A stretch of 64,000 nucleotides of DNA from an uncultured Erythrobacter sp. (GCF_947499705.1 NZ_CANMPJ010000001.1:965501-1029500), one strand, 5' to 3'. Shown: positions 18,112 to 27,609, numbered from the stretch's first letter. The notes: a model not told the origin generated them from the sequence alone. A program made the numbers and translations.

Positions 18112-19644
18112 ATGTCTGCCAATATTGCCGAAATGGAACGCCGCCGCGAAGCCGCCAAAATGGGCGGTGGGCAAAAGCGCATCGATGCTCAGCATGCCAA
18201 GGGCAAGCTGACCGCGCGTGAGCGGCTCGACATATTGCTCGACGAAGGCAGCTTTGAAGAGCTCGACACCTATGTCGAACATGATTGCGTCGATTTCGGC
18301 ATGGAGAAGCAGAAGATACCGGGCGACGGCGTCGTCACCGGCAGCGGTACGATCAACGGGCGGCTGGTCTATGTTTTCAGTCAGGATTTCACTGTCTTCG
18401 GCGGCTCGCTGTCAAAACGCCATGCGGAGAAAATCTGCAAGGCGATGGACACCGCGATGAAGGTCGGCGCGCCGGTGATCGGCCTCAACGATTCTGGCGG
18501 CGCGCGCATTCAGGAAGGCGTGGCGTCATTGGGCGGTTATGCCGAGGTGTTCCAGAAAAACGTGCTTGCCAGCGGCGTCGTGCCGCAGATCAGCCTCATC
18601 ATGGGGCCGTGCGCGGGCGGGGCGGTGTACTCGCCAGCGATGACCGACTTCATCTTCATGGTGAAGGACAGCTCCTATATGTTCGTCACCGGGCCGGACG
18701 TGGTGAAGACGGTCACCAACGAGGTCGTCACGCAGGAAGAACTGGGCGGGGCCATCACCCATTCGACCAAAACCAGCGTCGCCGATTGCGCGTTCGAGAA
18801 TGATATCGAAACGTTGCTCGCGACGCGCGAGTTCTTCAACTACCTGCCGCTGTCGAACCGCGAGGAAGTACCCGAACAGCCCACCAACGATCCGTGGGAC
18901 CGGCTGGAGCATTCGCTCGACACGCTGATCCCTGACAACGCCAACCAGCCTTATGACATGCACGAGGTGATCGCGAAGACGGTGGACGAAGGCACGTTCT
19001 TCGAAATCCAGCCGGGCCATGCCGCGAACATCATCTGCGGCTTTGGCCGGGTCGAAGGGCGCACCGTGGGCGTGGTCGCGAACCAGCCGATGGTGCTGGC
19101 GGGCGTGCTCGATATCAATTCGTCGAAGAAGGCGGCGCGCTTCGTGCGGTTCTGCGATGCGTTCGAGATTCCGATCGTCACCTTCGTCGACGTCCCCGGC
19201 TTCCTGCCCGGCACTGCGCAGGAACTGGGCGGGATCATCAAACACGGCGCTAAATTGCTGTTCGCCTATGCTGAGGCGACCGTACCCAAGATCACCGTGA
19301 TCACCCGCAAGGCCTATGGCGGCGCCTATGACGTGATGGCGTCAAAGCACCTGCGGGGGGATCTGAATTACGCCTGGCCGACCGCCGAGATCGCCGTGAT
19401 GGGCGCAAAGGGCGCGGTGGAGATCATCTTCCGCCAGGACCGCGACGATCCCGACAAGATCGCCGAGAAAACCAAAGAATACGAAGACCGCTTCGCTAAC
19501 CCCTTCATCGCCGCGCAACGAGGCTATATCGACGAAGTGATCCACCCGCATTCAACGCGGCGGCGGATCGCGCTGGGGTTGAGGAAGCTGCGGACGAAGC
19601 AGTTGGAGAACCCTTGGAAGAAGCATGATAATATTCCGCTGTGA
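18112..19644 (+). CDS. pccB: propionyl-CoA carboxylase beta subunit
   Basis: Carboxyltransferase half of propionyl-CoA carboxylase: moves CO2 from carboxybiotin to propionyl-CoA to give (S)-methylmalonyl-CoA. 510 residues, the usual length. Two crotonase-like halves; oxyanion-hole motifs GGARIQEGV and [12 protein letters not shown] in the first, [12 protein letters not shown] and [11 protein letters not shown] in the second. An AGGGG site precedes the ATG. The alpha subunit lies about 9.5 kb downstream (29113), with epimerase and mutase between, so the pathway is clustered. The final GTGA overlaps the next small gene. Confidence 0.94.
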   Translation: MSANIAEMERRREAAKMGGGQKRIDAQHAKGKLTARERLDILLDEGSFEELDTYVEHDCVDFGMEKQKIPGDGVVTGSGTINGRLVYVFSQDFTVFGGSLSKRHAEKICKAMDTAMKVGAPVIGLNDSGGARIQEGVASLGGYAEVFQKNVLASGVVPQISLIMGPCAGGAVYSPAMTDFIFMVKDSSYMFVTGPDVVKTVTNEVVTQEELGGAITHSTKTSVADCAFENDIETLLATREFFNYLPLSNREEVPEQPTNDPWDRLEHSLDTLIPDNANQPYDMHEVIAKTVDEGTFFEIQPGHAANIICGFGRVEGRTVGVVANQPMVLAGVLDINSSKKAARFVRFCDAFEIPIVTFVDVPGFLPGTAQELGGIIKHGAKLLFAYAEATVPKITVITRKAYGGAYDVMASKHLRGDLNYAWPTAEIAVMGAKGAVEIIFRQDRDDPDKIAEKTKEYEDRFANPFIAAQRGYIDEVIHPHSTRRRIALGLRKLRTKQLENPWKKHDNIPL

Positions 19645-19928
19645 CAACGGCTGAGGCAATCCTGACTGACTTGCTCGCTGATGGATCTGACTGGTGGGCT
19701 GGTGAACTGCAGACCGTGACCGGCTTCTATCGGGCCGAATTCGAAGAGTTATTCTCACGAGCAACTGAGGAAGGCTTCGTACCTCGCTCGAAAGACAAAC
19801 AAATGCTTCATCAGGCAGCCAACACACTGCTGGGCCACCCTGACCCTTCAACCTCCGCAATTGAGAAGCATGTTGGGCCAGATTGGGAGGGGCTGCTTGA
19901 AGATTTTATGTGTTTGATGGGTCAATGA
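19641..19928 (+). CDS. hypothetical protein, 95 aa
   Basis: GTG start in a GTGA overlap with pccB. The protein is small and acidic with tryptophans ([20 protein letters not shown]) and no signal or membrane segment; I do not recognise it. The overlap suggests it is translated with pccB, but GC is lower than in pccB and it ends 14 bp before a palindromic repeat, so it may be a late arrival. No function can be assigned. Confidence 0.6.
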   Translation: MTTAEAILTDLLADGSDWWAGELQTVTGFYRAEFEELFSRATEEGFVPRSKDKQMLHQAANTLLGHPDPSTSAIEKHVGPDWEGLLEDFMCLMGQ

Positions 19929-19942
19929 GCACGACCATCATC

Positions 19943-20049
19943 CGTCATTGCGAGCGTAGCGAAGCAATCCAGAGCGGCTCGCGAAACGCTCTGGATTGTC
20001 CGAGCACGTCTTCGACTCGCCGCGGCGACTGCGTCGCCTCGCAATGACG
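19943..20049. repeat. palindromic repeat, copy 1 (left of GIY-YIG gene)
   Basis: The outer arms CGTCATTGCGAG / CTCGCAATGACG and inner arms CAATCCAGAGCG / CGCTCTGGATTG form a nested, imperfect cruciform of 107 bp. The middle of the right arm (GTCCGAGCACGTCTTCGACT and onward) is different from the left. The right outer arm contains the ATG of the GIY-YIG gene (GCAATGACG), so this gene takes its start codon from the repeat. Confidence 0.85.
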
Positions 20050-20340
20050 AAACTTCCTTGCGTCTACATCATGGCCAGCAAGAGGAACGGGACGCTTTAT
20101 ACTGGTGTGACGTCTGATCTTCCGCAGCGCGCATGGCAGCATCGCGAGGGGCAGGTCGAAGGGTTCTCGAAGAAGCACGGCTGCAAGCTGCTCGTTTGGT
20201 TCGAACGGCATGACACCATGGAAAGCGCTATTCTGCGTGAGAAGCAGATCAAGGCTGGTAGTCGCAAGGCAAAGCTCAAGGTGATCGAAGCCGAGAACCC
20301 GACTTGGCGCGACCTGTTCGAGGATATTGCGCAAGAATAG
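20044..20340 (+). CDS. GIY-YIG family endonuclease-like protein, 98 aa
   Basis: A single-domain GIY-YIG protein of the small YhbQ/UvrC-N-like type. The signature appears as VYI (7-9) and YTG (19-21), with the arginine R29 in LPQRAWQHR and the metal-binding glutamate E66 in ILREKQIK; the tail NPTWRDLF is typical of the group. Probably cytosolic; the target is not known. The ATG at 20044 lies inside the right arm of repeat copy 1, and repeat copy 2 begins 6 bases after the stop. A longer in-frame reading back to 19996 is only repeat sequence. A nuclease acting on the flanking palindromes, by analogy with RAYT transposases and REP repeats, is a hypothesis. Confidence 0.85.
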   Translation: MTKLPCVYIMASKRNGTLYTGVTSDLPQRAWQHREGQVEGFSKKHGCKLLVWFERHDTMESAILREKQIKAGSRKAKLKVIEAENPTWRDLFEDIAQE

Positions 20341-20346
20341 AAATAC

Positions 20347-20431
20347 CGTCATTGCGAGCCGCGAAGCGGCGCGGCAATCCAGAGCGTTAGCGCGCTAGGC
20401 TCTGGATTGCTTCGCTACGCTCGCAATGACG
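20347..20431. repeat. palindromic repeat, copy 2 (right of GIY-YIG gene)
   Basis: 85 bp with the same outer arms CGTCATTGCGAG / CTCGCAATGACG and inner arms CAATCCAGAG / CTCTGGATTG as copy 1. The left arm carries GCCGCGAAGCGGC where the right arm, read in reverse, carries GCGTAGCGAAGC. The right 33 bp equal the left 33 bp of copy 1 in inverse orientation. Confidence 0.85.
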
Positions 20432-20449
20432 AGTAAGGAACGTCCAACA

Positions 20450-20911
20450 ATGAAACTAGGCCGTCTCAACCATATCGGCGTTGCAACGCCCTCCATCGCC
20501 GACTCCATCGCGCATTATCGCGACGTTATGGGTGCGGCTGATATCACCGAACCGTTCGACTTGCCCGAACAAGGCGTGAAGGTCTGCTTCGTCAACACGC
20601 CAACCCATTCGACAGGCTCAGGGCAGGCCGATTCGCGCATGAATGGCACGCAGATTGAGCTGATCGAGCCGTTTGACGAGTCTTCTCCGATCAACTCGTT
20701 TCTAGAAAAGAACCCGGCGGGTGGGCAGCATCATGTCTGTTTTGAAGTCCCCGATATCGCTACGGCACGCGAGGAATTCGAGGCTATGGGCAAGCGCATT
20801 CTCGGCCCCACACGCATCGGCGCGCATGGCACGCCTATCTTTTTCGTCCATCCCAAGGATATGCAGGGCATGCTTACCGAGATTATGGAAACGCCGAAGG
20901 AAGCGCATTGA
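20450..20911 (+). CDS. mce: methylmalonyl-CoA epimerase with an internal repeat-derived insert
   Basis: Interconverts the (S) and (R) forms of methylmalonyl-CoA between the carboxylase and the mutase; cytosolic metalloenzyme of the glyoxalase fold. 153 residues. MKLGRLNHIGVAT carries the first metal His, TQIELIEP follows in the middle, HHVCFEV and the C-terminal GMLTEIM carry the others. Between CFVN (residue 46 on) and TQIEL there are about 13 more residues than the family usually has (around PTHSTGSGQADSRMNG), encoded by a repeat-like sequence. The ATG at 20450 follows an AAGGA site just outside repeat copy 2. The reading frame is intact. Confidence 0.9.
   Translation: MKLGRLNHIGVATPSIADSIAHYRDVMGAADITEPFDLPEQGVKVCFVNTPTHSTGSGQADSRMNGTQIELIEPFDESSPINSFLEKNPAGGQHHVCFEVPDIATAREEFEAMGKRILGPTRIGAHGTPIFFVHPKDMQGMLTEIMETPKEAH
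20606..20629. repeat. dispersed-repeat-like sequence inside mce
   Basis: The stretch around TTCGACAGGCTCAGGGCAGG resembles a motif I remember as frequent in the intergenic regions of many bacterial genomes, especially Sphingomonadales. Here it lies in frame inside mce and encodes part of an insert not usual for the family. The repeat nature rests on memory; the insert is seen in the translation. Confidence 0.5.
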
Positions 20912-20917
20912 CCTTCC

Positions 20918-20982
20918 CGTCGCCCCGGACTTGATCCGGGGCCGCATGCTGCTTGAGATCCCGGATCAAGTCCGGGATGACG
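20918..20982. repeat. inverted repeat between mce and the hydratase gene
   Basis: Two inverted arms, CCCGGACTTGATCCGGG and CCCGGATCAAGTCCGGG, each itself nearly palindromic, are separated by about 20 bp. The right end reads CGTCATCCCGGA on the minus strand, and so begins with CGTCAT like the repeats at 19943 and 20347. I recall this as a common intergenic repeat type in alphaproteobacteria. It may act as a terminator or mRNA-stabilising hairpin after mce. Confidence 0.75.
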
Positions 20983-21003
20983 ATTTTGGGAGAGAGGAAA
21001 CCC

Positions 21004-21789
21004 ATGACCTACGAGACCATCCGCGTCGAACGCGACGGCCCGCTGACCACCATCACCCTCAACCGCCCGGATCGCCTCAACGCGATGCCGCCTCAGATGG
21101 CGGACGAGATTGGGCAGGTGTTCTACGATCTGGGGGACAGCCGCGCGGTGCTGATCACGGGTGAGGGCAAGGGCTTCTGCTCGGGCGCGGACCTGTCTGC
21201 GCGCAGCGACGACAATCCGTTGATGGGCAAGGGCGGCAGCCACGAGGCGCTGAACAACCATTACAACCCTGCGGTCAGCCACTTGGTGCGCGCGAACGTG
21301 CCGGTGATCTGCGCGGTCAATGGCCCGGCGGCAGGTGTTGGGTGCTCGCTCGCGTTGGCGGCGGACTTCACCATTGCCGCGCGCAAGGCGTATTTCCTGC
21401 AGGCCTTCGTCAATATCGGCCTCGTGCCCGATGGCGGCTCCACTTGGCTGCTCGCCCGCGCAATCGGCCGTGCCCGCGCCACCCGCATGATGATGCTGGG
21501 TGAGAAGATCAGCGCCGAACAGGCCGAGGAATGGGGCCTGATCTACAAATGCGTCGATGACGAATTGCTGATGGACGAAGCCAAGGCGCTCGCGGCCAAG
21601 CTCGCCAATGGCCCGACGCTCGCCTACGCAGCAATGAAGCGCAACATCGCAACTGCGCTCGACGGATCGCTGCAACAGGTGCTGCTCGCCGAAGCCGAAG
21701 CGCAGCACATTGCGGGCCGCTCCGCCGATGCGAAAGAGGGCGGCAAAGCGTTCCTCGAAAAGCGCAAGGCAGAGTTCAAAGGGGCCTAG
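21004..21789 (+). CDS. enoyl-CoA hydratase/isomerase family protein
   Basis: Crotonase-fold enzyme of 261 residues acting on an acyl-CoA; cytosolic. ITLNRPDRLNAM, the oxyanion-hole segments GKGFCSGADL and GPAAGVGCSLALAAD, then NIGLVPDGGSTWLL with the catalytic Asp rather than Glu, a pattern close to the PaaG group (epoxyphenylacetyl-CoA isomerase). Start ATG at 21004 after an AGAGAGG-type site; a longer reading begins inside the upstream repeat and is rejected. It lies within the propionate cluster, so a role in beta-oxidation that yields propionyl-CoA is likely, but the substrate is not proven. Confidence 0.88.
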   Translation: MTYETIRVERDGPLTTITLNRPDRLNAMPPQMADEIGQVFYDLGDSRAVLITGEGKGFCSGADLSARSDDNPLMGKGGSHEALNNHYNPAVSHLVRANVPVICAVNGPAAGVGCSLALAADFTIAARKAYFLQAFVNIGLVPDGGSTWLLARAIGRARATRMMMLGEKISAEQAEEWGLIYKCVDDELLMDEAKALAAKLANGPTLAYAAMKRNIATALDGSLQQVLLAEAEAQHIAGRSADAKEGGKAFLEKRKAEFKGA

Positions 21790-21868
21790 AGTTTCAATTA
21801 ACCGCTTGGCGGATTTGTGAGGTGCGAGTCCCTTCCGATTGGCGCGCGCTTGTGACATGAGGCTGGCC

Positions 21869-22564
21869 ATGACCCAGAAACCGGCCTTCCAGGACAGGAA
21901 TGCTCTCGCTTTCATTGCCGCGCTGGCGGTGACCGCAACCCTTGCTGGTTGCGGCGAGCCTGCCTCCTCCGATGACACGGCGGATCAGAAAGTGGCGGTT
22001 GAATCCGAGCCCTCGCAACCTGCGCCAAGGGCCACGACTGCTCCCGCAATCACGCAAGTTGTTGAAAAAGAACGAACCATTACGGCCCCGTTTGGTTCGG
22101 TGCAAATTGCCCAAGTCAGCATAGAAAATGCGGCCCATGCCGAGGCCGGTCGACTGCACATCACCTATTTCGACAAGGATGGAGAGCAGAGCGCGGATTA
22201 TCCCAAAGCAGTCGTTATGGGCAGTTGGGGGCGTATGGGTGAATGGTCCACCGAGCAGAAATATTCCGAATTTCCGGTCATCGTCGCCGAAGGTGGTGGC
22301 ACCTGGCAGGGCTACACCTGCGGCTGGACTTCGTGGACGGAGTTGCAGCCTTCTGGCCCGGTGGAATTGCTCAGGTTGCAGACCTTTTATTCCAACGACG
22401 GGACCGGGCGTGAACCGGAAGAGTTTGAAGCCACTATCGGTTCGCCCGCACCCGATGGCAGCTTTGTGGTATCCTTTGCCGGGACCAAGGAACGTTCAAC
22501 AAAATACCGCCGCGAAGGCGACGCTTACATAGCTGTGAGCGGTGAAGAACTGGATGCATGCTGA
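21869..22564 (+). CDS. predicted lipoprotein of unknown function
   Basis: A lipoprotein signal: [12 protein letters not shown], a hydrophobic stretch ([16 protein letters not shown]) and a lipobox cysteine, followed by a Ser/Asp/Pro-rich linker; so it is membrane-anchored in the periplasm. The mature part ([17 protein letters not shown] and on) is not recognised. The ATG at 21869 has GAGG 6 bases upstream; an ATG at 21857 is possible. The stop overlaps the scpA start as TGATG, so translation is probably coupled although the roles seem unrelated. Confidence 0.75.
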   Translation: MTQKPAFQDRNALAFIAALAVTATLAGCGEPASSDDTADQKVAVESEPSQPAPRATTAPAITQVVEKERTITAPFGSVQIAQVSIENAAHAEAGRLHITYFDKDGEQSADYPKAVVMGSWGRMGEWSTEQKYSEFPVIVAEGGGTWQGYTCGWTSWTELQPSGPVELLRLQTFYSNDGTGREPEEFEATIGSPAPDGSFVVSFAGTKERSTKYRREGDAYIAVSGEELDAC

Positions 22565-24708
22565 TGGCCGATGTTTCAGATTGGAAAGCCCTCGCCGACA
22601 AAGAAAGCAAAGGCCGCGACCTGACATGGTCGACGCCCGAGGGCTTCGATATCAAGCCGCTTTATACCGGCGAGGATCACGCGGATTTCGATCCCGGCCT
22701 CCCCGGTTTTGCGCCGTTCACGCGCGGGGTGAAGGCCAGCATGTATGCCGGGCGTCCGTGGACGATCCGGCAATATGCGGGCTTCTCAACCGCCGAGGAA
22801 TCGAACGCGTTTTACCGCCGTAACCTAGCGGCGGGGCAAAAGGGTCTGTCGGTCGCTTTCGACCTCGCCACGCACCGCGGTTACGACTCCGATCACCCTC
22901 GCGTGGTCGGCGATGTTGGCAAGGCCGGCGTGGCGATCGACACTGTTGCGGACATGCAGATCCTGTTCGACCAGATCCCGCTGGATACGATGTCGGTCAG
23001 CATGACGATGAACGGCGCGGTGATCCCGGTTATGGCATTCTATATCGTCGCGGGCGAGCGTTCAGGTGTGAGCGCGGAGAAGCTCTCGGGCACGATCCAG
23101 AACGACATTCTGAAAGAGTTCATGGTCCGCAACACCTATATCTACCCACCCGAACCGAGCATGCGGATCGTTTCGGACATTATCGCATATACCTCGGCTA
23201 ACATGCCGAAATTCAACAGCATTTCGATCAGCGGCTATCATATGCATGAGGCCGGGGCGACGGCAGTGCAGGAGCTCGCCTTCACCATCGCAGACGGCAA
23301 GGAATACGTCACACGCGCGATGGCCGCAGGGCTGGATATCGATGCGTTCGCGGGGCGGCTCAGCTTCTTTTTCGGCATCGGCATGAACTTCTTCATGGAG
23401 ATCGCCAAGCTGCGCGCCGCGCGGACGCTGTGGTATCGCACCATGGATGGGCTGGGCGCGAAAGCCGAGCGGTCGAAGATGCTGCGCACGCACTGCCAGA
23501 CTTCTGGTGTTTCGCTGCAAGAACAAGATCCATACAACAACGTCATCCGCACGACAGTCGAGGCAATGGCGGCAACGCTTGGCGGGACGCAGAGCCTCCA
23601 CACCAACGCGCTCGATGAAGCGATTGCGCTGCCCACCGACTTCTCTGCCCGCATCGCGCGCAACACGCAGCTGGTGCTGCAAGAAGAAAGCGGGATCACC
23701 AATGTCGTCGATCCGCTGGGCGGCTCGCACTACATCGAAGCACTCACTGCGACGCTCGTCGAGGAAGCCGAAGCACTGATCGCGCAGGTCGATGAAGCAG
23801 GCGGGATGACGGCCTATGTCGACACCGGCGCACCCAAGGCGGCGATCGAACGCGCGGCGGCGGAGAAGCAGACCGGTATCGACAAGGGCGAGACCGTGAT
23901 CGTTGGCGTGAACAAATACCAGCTCGCCGAAGAGCAGCAGATCGACACGCTCGACATCGACAATGCAGCAGTGCGCAAAGGGCAGATCGCGAGATTGGCA
24001 GAGGTGCGCGCTGGCCGGGACGAGATCGCTTGTCGCGGCGCGCTCAAGGCTTTGACCCAAGGCTGCACCAGCGGCGGTAATGTGCTGGAACTGGCAGTCG
24101 AAGCGGCGCGCCACGATGCGACGCTCGGCGAAATCTCGGCGGCGATGGAAGAAGTGTTCGGCCGCCACGACGCGACGCCAAAGCCGGTTAGCGGGGTTTA
24201 CGCCAGCGCCTACGAATTTGACCGCCGCTGGGAGCAGGTCACGAACGGCGTCGATGCGGTCGAGCGACGCTTGGGCCGCAAGCCGCGCATTCTGGTCGCT
24301 AAGATGGGCCAAGACGGCCACGATCGCGGCGCAAATGTGATCGCCAGCGCCTTTACCGACATGGGCTTTGAAGTGGTCTCTGGACCTCTTTTCCAAACAC
24401 CTGAAGAGACGCGAGATACAGCGCTTGCGAAAGACGTGGATGTAATCGGCGCAAGCTCGTTAGCGGCAGGACACAAAACACTGATCCCCGAACTGATCCG
24501 GTTGCTCAAGGAAGCGGACCGGCCCGATATCAAGGTCACAGCAGGCGGCGTGATCCCGCCGCAGGACTACGACTTCCTGCGCGAGGCAGGGGTGCAAGGC
24601 ATCTACGGCCCCGGTTCCAACGTCGTGGAATGCGCGGCGGATATTCTGACCCTGCTCGGCCACAACATGCCGCCGCTTGAGAGCATTATGGACGAGGCGG
24701 CGGAGTGA
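22564..24708 (+). CDS. scpA: methylmalonyl-CoA mutase
   Basis: Adenosylcobalamin-dependent enzyme that rearranges (R)-methylmalonyl-CoA to succinyl-CoA; cytosolic. 714 residues: a long single-chain form carrying both the TIM-barrel substrate domain ([66 protein letters not shown]) and the C-terminal B12 domain ([13 protein letters not shown] with the cobalt-ligating His, then [11 protein letters not shown] and TAGGVIP). ATG at 22564 chosen for the TGATG overlap; an ATG two codons earlier is possible. Works between mce and the citric acid cycle. Confidence 0.95.
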   Translation: MADVSDWKALADKESKGRDLTWSTPEGFDIKPLYTGEDHADFDPGLPGFAPFTRGVKASMYAGRPWTIRQYAGFSTAEESNAFYRRNLAAGQKGLSVAFDLATHRGYDSDHPRVVGDVGKAGVAIDTVADMQILFDQIPLDTMSVSMTMNGAVIPVMAFYIVAGERSGVSAEKLSGTIQNDILKEFMVRNTYIYPPEPSMRIVSDIIAYTSANMPKFNSISISGYHMHEAGATAVQELAFTIADGKEYVTRAMAAGLDIDAFAGRLSFFFGIGMNFFMEIAKLRAARTLWYRTMDGLGAKAERSKMLRTHCQTSGVSLQEQDPYNNVIRTTVEAMAATLGGTQSLHTNALDEAIALPTDFSARIARNTQLVLQEESGITNVVDPLGGSHYIEALTATLVEEAEALIAQVDEAGGMTAYVDTGAPKAAIERAAAEKQTGIDKGETVIVGVNKYQLAEEQQIDTLDIDNAAVRKGQIARLAEVRAGRDEIACRGALKALTQGCTSGGNVLELAVEAARHDATLGEISAAMEEVFGRHDATPKPVSGVYASAYEFDRRWEQVTNGVDAVERRLGRKPRILVAKMGQDGHDRGANVIASAFTDMGFEVVSGPLFQTPEETRDTALAKDVDVIGASSLAAGHKTLIPELIRLLKEADRPDIKVTAGGVIPPQDYDFLREAGVQGIYGPGSNVVECAADILTLLGHNMPPLESIMDEAAE

Positions 24709-24974
24709 GCCTTTGGCGCGACTTCAAGCTCTGGCGCAATCGCAGACGGAAGCGAAGAGCCGCAAGCTTCGAGAAGCTAGATACAGATTACTCGTATTAT
24801 GAGGAGCTTAAATCCTCGGGTAAGTCAGCAAGTGAAGCCGCAGACATAGCTAGGGATTCTGGAAAAGACTGGACATTTCAAGTTCGTATGTCCCGTAAAG
24901 TATATGGCCTGTCGCTTGTGGAAGCCCAGAAAATCATAATGCTAGATCGTGATCCACACCTACGAAACCAATAA
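24705..24974 (+). CDS. hypothetical protein, 89 aa
   Basis: GTG start in a GTGA overlap with scpA. It opens very basic ([17 protein letters not shown]) and continues with a mixed helical part ([35 protein letters not shown]). No signal peptide. GC is visibly lower than in scpA and codon choice differs (ATA, AGA, TTA-like codons are more frequent), which suggests recent arrival. Not recognised. Confidence 0.6.
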   Translation: MSLWRDFKLWRNRRRKRRAASFEKLDTDYSYYEELKSSGKSASEAADIARDSGKDWTFQVRMSRKVYGLSLVEAQKIIMLDRDPHLRNQ

Positions 24975-24990
24975 GGCTGGAGCTCATTAG

Positions 24991-25233
<243 letters not shown>

Positions 25234-25257
25234 TCACTTAATGAGGGTGTCGCTTAA

Positions 25258-26268
25258 ATGACCCAAATCCGCACCGACTGGACCCGCGAGGAAATCGCGG
25301 ACCTCTTCGACCTTCCCTTTACTGAATTGCTCTTCCAAGCAGCCAGTGTCCATCGCAACAATCATCCGCCCGAGCAGGTCCAACTGTGCACCTTGCTCAG
25401 CATCAAGACCGGCGGTTGTCCTGAAGATTGTGGCTATTGCTCGCAAAGCGTGAAGGCTGACAGCGGTGTCGAGGCGACCAAGCTGATGGATGTGCAGGCG
25501 GTGCTGCAACGCGCAGCGCAGGCCAAGGACGCTGGGTCGCAGCGTTTCTGCATGGGCGCCGCCTGGCGCAATCCGAAGGACCGCGACATGCCCGCGATTG
25601 TCGAGATCGTGAAAGGTGTGAGCGACATGGGGCTGGAAACCTGCATGACGCTCGGCATGCTGGAGCCGCATCAGGCCGATATGCTCGCTGAGGCTGGGCT
25701 CGATTATTACAACCACAATATCGACAGCTCGCCCGAATATTATGAGCGCGTGATTTCGACGAGGGACTTTCAGTGCCGCTTAGACACGCTTGACCATGTG
25801 CGCAGTGCCGGGATTAATGTCTGTTCAGGCGGTATCGTCGGGATGGGTGAAACGCGCGAGGATCGCGTTGGCTTCGTCCACACGCTCGCGACACTGCCAG
25901 AACATCCCGAAAGCGTGCCTGTGAACGCACTCGTCCCGGTCAAGGGGACGGTGCTGGGCGATATGCTGGCGGACACTCCTCTCGGCAAGATCGACGATAT
26001 CGAATTCGTGCGCACTGTTGCCGTCGCGCGGATAACGATGCCAATGAGCATGGTGCGGCTGTCGGCGGGCCGCGAAAGCATGAGCGAAGCGACACAGGCG
26101 CTTTGTTTCCTTGGCGGTGCGAATTCGATCTTCACCGGCGACAAGCTGTTGACCGCGCCCAATGCGGGCGATGACAGCGACGGAGCTCTGTTTGCAAAGC
26201 TGGGTCTGACTGCGCTTCAAGGCGAGGAACCAGCGCGTGCTTGCAAAGAGATGGAATCCGTCGAATAG
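25258..26268 (+). CDS. bioB: biotin synthase
   Basis: Radical SAM enzyme that inserts sulfur into dethiobiotin to make biotin; cytosolic. 336 residues. The [4Fe-4S]/SAM motif is [10 protein letters not shown] (C54, C58, C61); other family parts are [29 protein letters not shown] (with the NHN motif), GGIVGMGE and [20 protein letters not shown] site lies about 11 bases upstream of the ATG. Within the cluster it supplies the cofactor of propionyl-CoA carboxylase. No other bio genes are visible here. Confidence 0.96.
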   Translation: MTQIRTDWTREEIADLFDLPFTELLFQAASVHRNNHPPEQVQLCTLLSIKTGGCPEDCGYCSQSVKADSGVEATKLMDVQAVLQRAAQAKDAGSQRFCMGAAWRNPKDRDMPAIVEIVKGVSDMGLETCMTLGMLEPHQADMLAEAGLDYYNHNIDSSPEYYERVISTRDFQCRLDTLDHVRSAGINVCSGGIVGMGETREDRVGFVHTLATLPEHPESVPVNALVPVKGTVLGDMLADTPLGKIDDIEFVRTVAVARITMPMSMVRLSAGRESMSEATQALCFLGGANSIFTGDKLLTAPNAGDDSDGALFAKLGLTALQGEEPARACKEMESVE

Positions 26269-26307
26269 CGCACCCTTCACGCAACAGAATTGCCAAGGAC
26301 GCTGGTT

Positions 26308-27600
26308 ATGACGAATCTTCACCCTGAAACGCTTTCCGTCCACGCTGGCTGCGAGCCTGATCCGACGACAAATGCGCGGGTGACTCCGATCTACCAAACC
26401 AGCTCATACGTCTTCGACAGCGCAGAGCATGCAGCGAACCTGTTTTCGCTCAGTGAATTCGGCAACATCTATTCGCGGATCATGAATCCGACCAACGATG
26501 CGTTGGAGAAGAAGATCGCGGCGCTTGAGGGCGGCGTGGGCGCTCTTGGGGTTGCCTCGGGCCACGCGGCGCAATTGCTGGCGTTCCACACACTAATGGA
26601 GCCGGGCTGCAATATCGTTGCGGCAAAGAAGCTTTATGGCGGGTCGCTCAACCAGCTCGGCGAGGCGTTCAAGAAATTCGGTTGGGAAACACGCTTTGTC
26701 GATGCGGATGATCCCGAGAATGTGCGTACGGCGATGGATGACAAAACGCGCGTCGTGTTCATCGAGAGCCTCGCCAATCCGGGCGGTGTGGTGAGCGATA
26801 TCGCGGCCATTGCAGACATAGCGCATGCTGGCGGCGTGCCGTTGATGGTCGACAACACGATGGCCTCTCCAGCCCTGTGCCGCCCGTTTGAACATGGCGC
26901 GGATATTGTCGTGCATTCGACCACAAAGTTCCTGAACGGTCACGGCAATGCGATTGGCGGTGTGATCGTCGACAGCGGCAAGTTCGATTGGAAAGCGCAG
27001 GGGGATAAGTATCCGTCGCTGACGCAGCCCAATGGTTCGTATCACGGCGCAGTGCTCGTCGATGCGCTCGAGCCAGTCGGGCCGATCGCTTTCATCATCG
27101 CCTGCCGCGTTCTGGGCCTGCGCGATCTCGGCCCGGCGATGGCACCGATGAATGCATTTCTGGCGCTGACAGGCATGGAAACGCTGCATCTGCGGATGGA
27201 CAAGCATTGCGCAAACGCTCTGGCACTGGCGACATGGCTGAAAGAACAGCCGCAAGTCGAATGGGTCAGCTATGCGGGCCTGAGCGACGACACATATCAT
27301 TCGCTTGCTCAGAAATATCTCGGTGGCAAGGGCGGGGCAGTGTTCACCTTCGGATTGAAAGGCGGTTACGAAGCGGGCGTGAAACTGGTCGAGAGCGTCA
27401 AACTGTTCAGCCACCTCGCCAATATCGGCGACACGCGCTCGCTGATCATCCACCCCGCATCGACGACGCACAGCCAGCTATCCGAGGAAGAGCTTCTGAG
27501 CGCGGGCGCGGGACCGGACGTGGTACGCGTTTCAGTCGGGATCGAGCACATCGACGATATCAAGGCCGACTTGGCGCAGGGCCTTGGGTTGTTGGAGTGA
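26308..27600 (+). CDS. metY: O-acetylhomoserine aminocarboxypropyltransferase (sulfhydrylase)
   Basis: PLP enzyme that makes homocysteine from O-acetylhomoserine and sulfide; cytosolic. 430 residues, the usual length for MetY, longer than MetB/Met[41 protein letters not shown], and the PLP lysine in HSTTKFLNGHGNAIGG. An AAGGA site precedes the ATG at 26308 by about 9 bases; a TTG six codons earlier is rejected. A near-identical 5' fragment lies upstream of bioB. Confidence 0.94.
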   Translation: MTNLHPETLSVHAGCEPDPTTNARVTPIYQTSSYVFDSAEHAANLFSLSEFGNIYSRIMNPTNDALEKKIAALEGGVGALGVASGHAAQLLAFHTLMEPGCNIVAAKKLYGGSLNQLGEAFKKFGWETRFVDADDPENVRTAMDDKTRVVFIESLANPGGVVSDIAAIADIAHAGGVPLMVDNTMASPALCRPFEHGADIVVHSTTKFLNGHGNAIGGVIVDSGKFDWKAQGDKYPSLTQPNGSYHGAVLVDALEPVGPIAFIIACRVLGLRDLGPAMAPMNAFLALTGMETLHLRMDKHCANALALATWLKEQPQVEWVSYAGLSDDTYHSLAQKYLGGKGGAVFTFGLKGGYEAGVKLVESVKLFSHLANIGDTRSLIIHPASTTHSQLSEEELLSAGAGPDVVRVSVGIEHIDDIKADLAQGLGLLE

Positions 27601-27609
27601 GGCTGCGGC

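Larger units (their letters stand above)
19943..20431 (+). mobile_element. candidate GIY-YIG/palindrome cassette with 33-bp terminal inverted repeats
   Basis: The first 33 bases (19943-19975) and the reverse complement of the last 33 (20399-20431) are identical by direct reading. Between them are the two inner palindrome arms and a single gene for a GIY-YIG nuclease. The unit sits between a 95-aa gene and mce. I see no target-site duplication at the edges and no transposase, so movement is an inference from the symmetric ends and the repeat-embedded gene. Confidence 0.55.

Noticed and set aside
19929..20449. Target-site duplication around the GIY-YIG cassette
   Set aside because: Bases just outside the inverted ends (CATC on the left, AGTA on the right) do not repeat, so no insertion footprint can be claimed.
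23062..24396. 444-codon minus-strand open frame opposite scpA
   Set aside because: Shadow of a strongly biased gene; composition is not protein-like.
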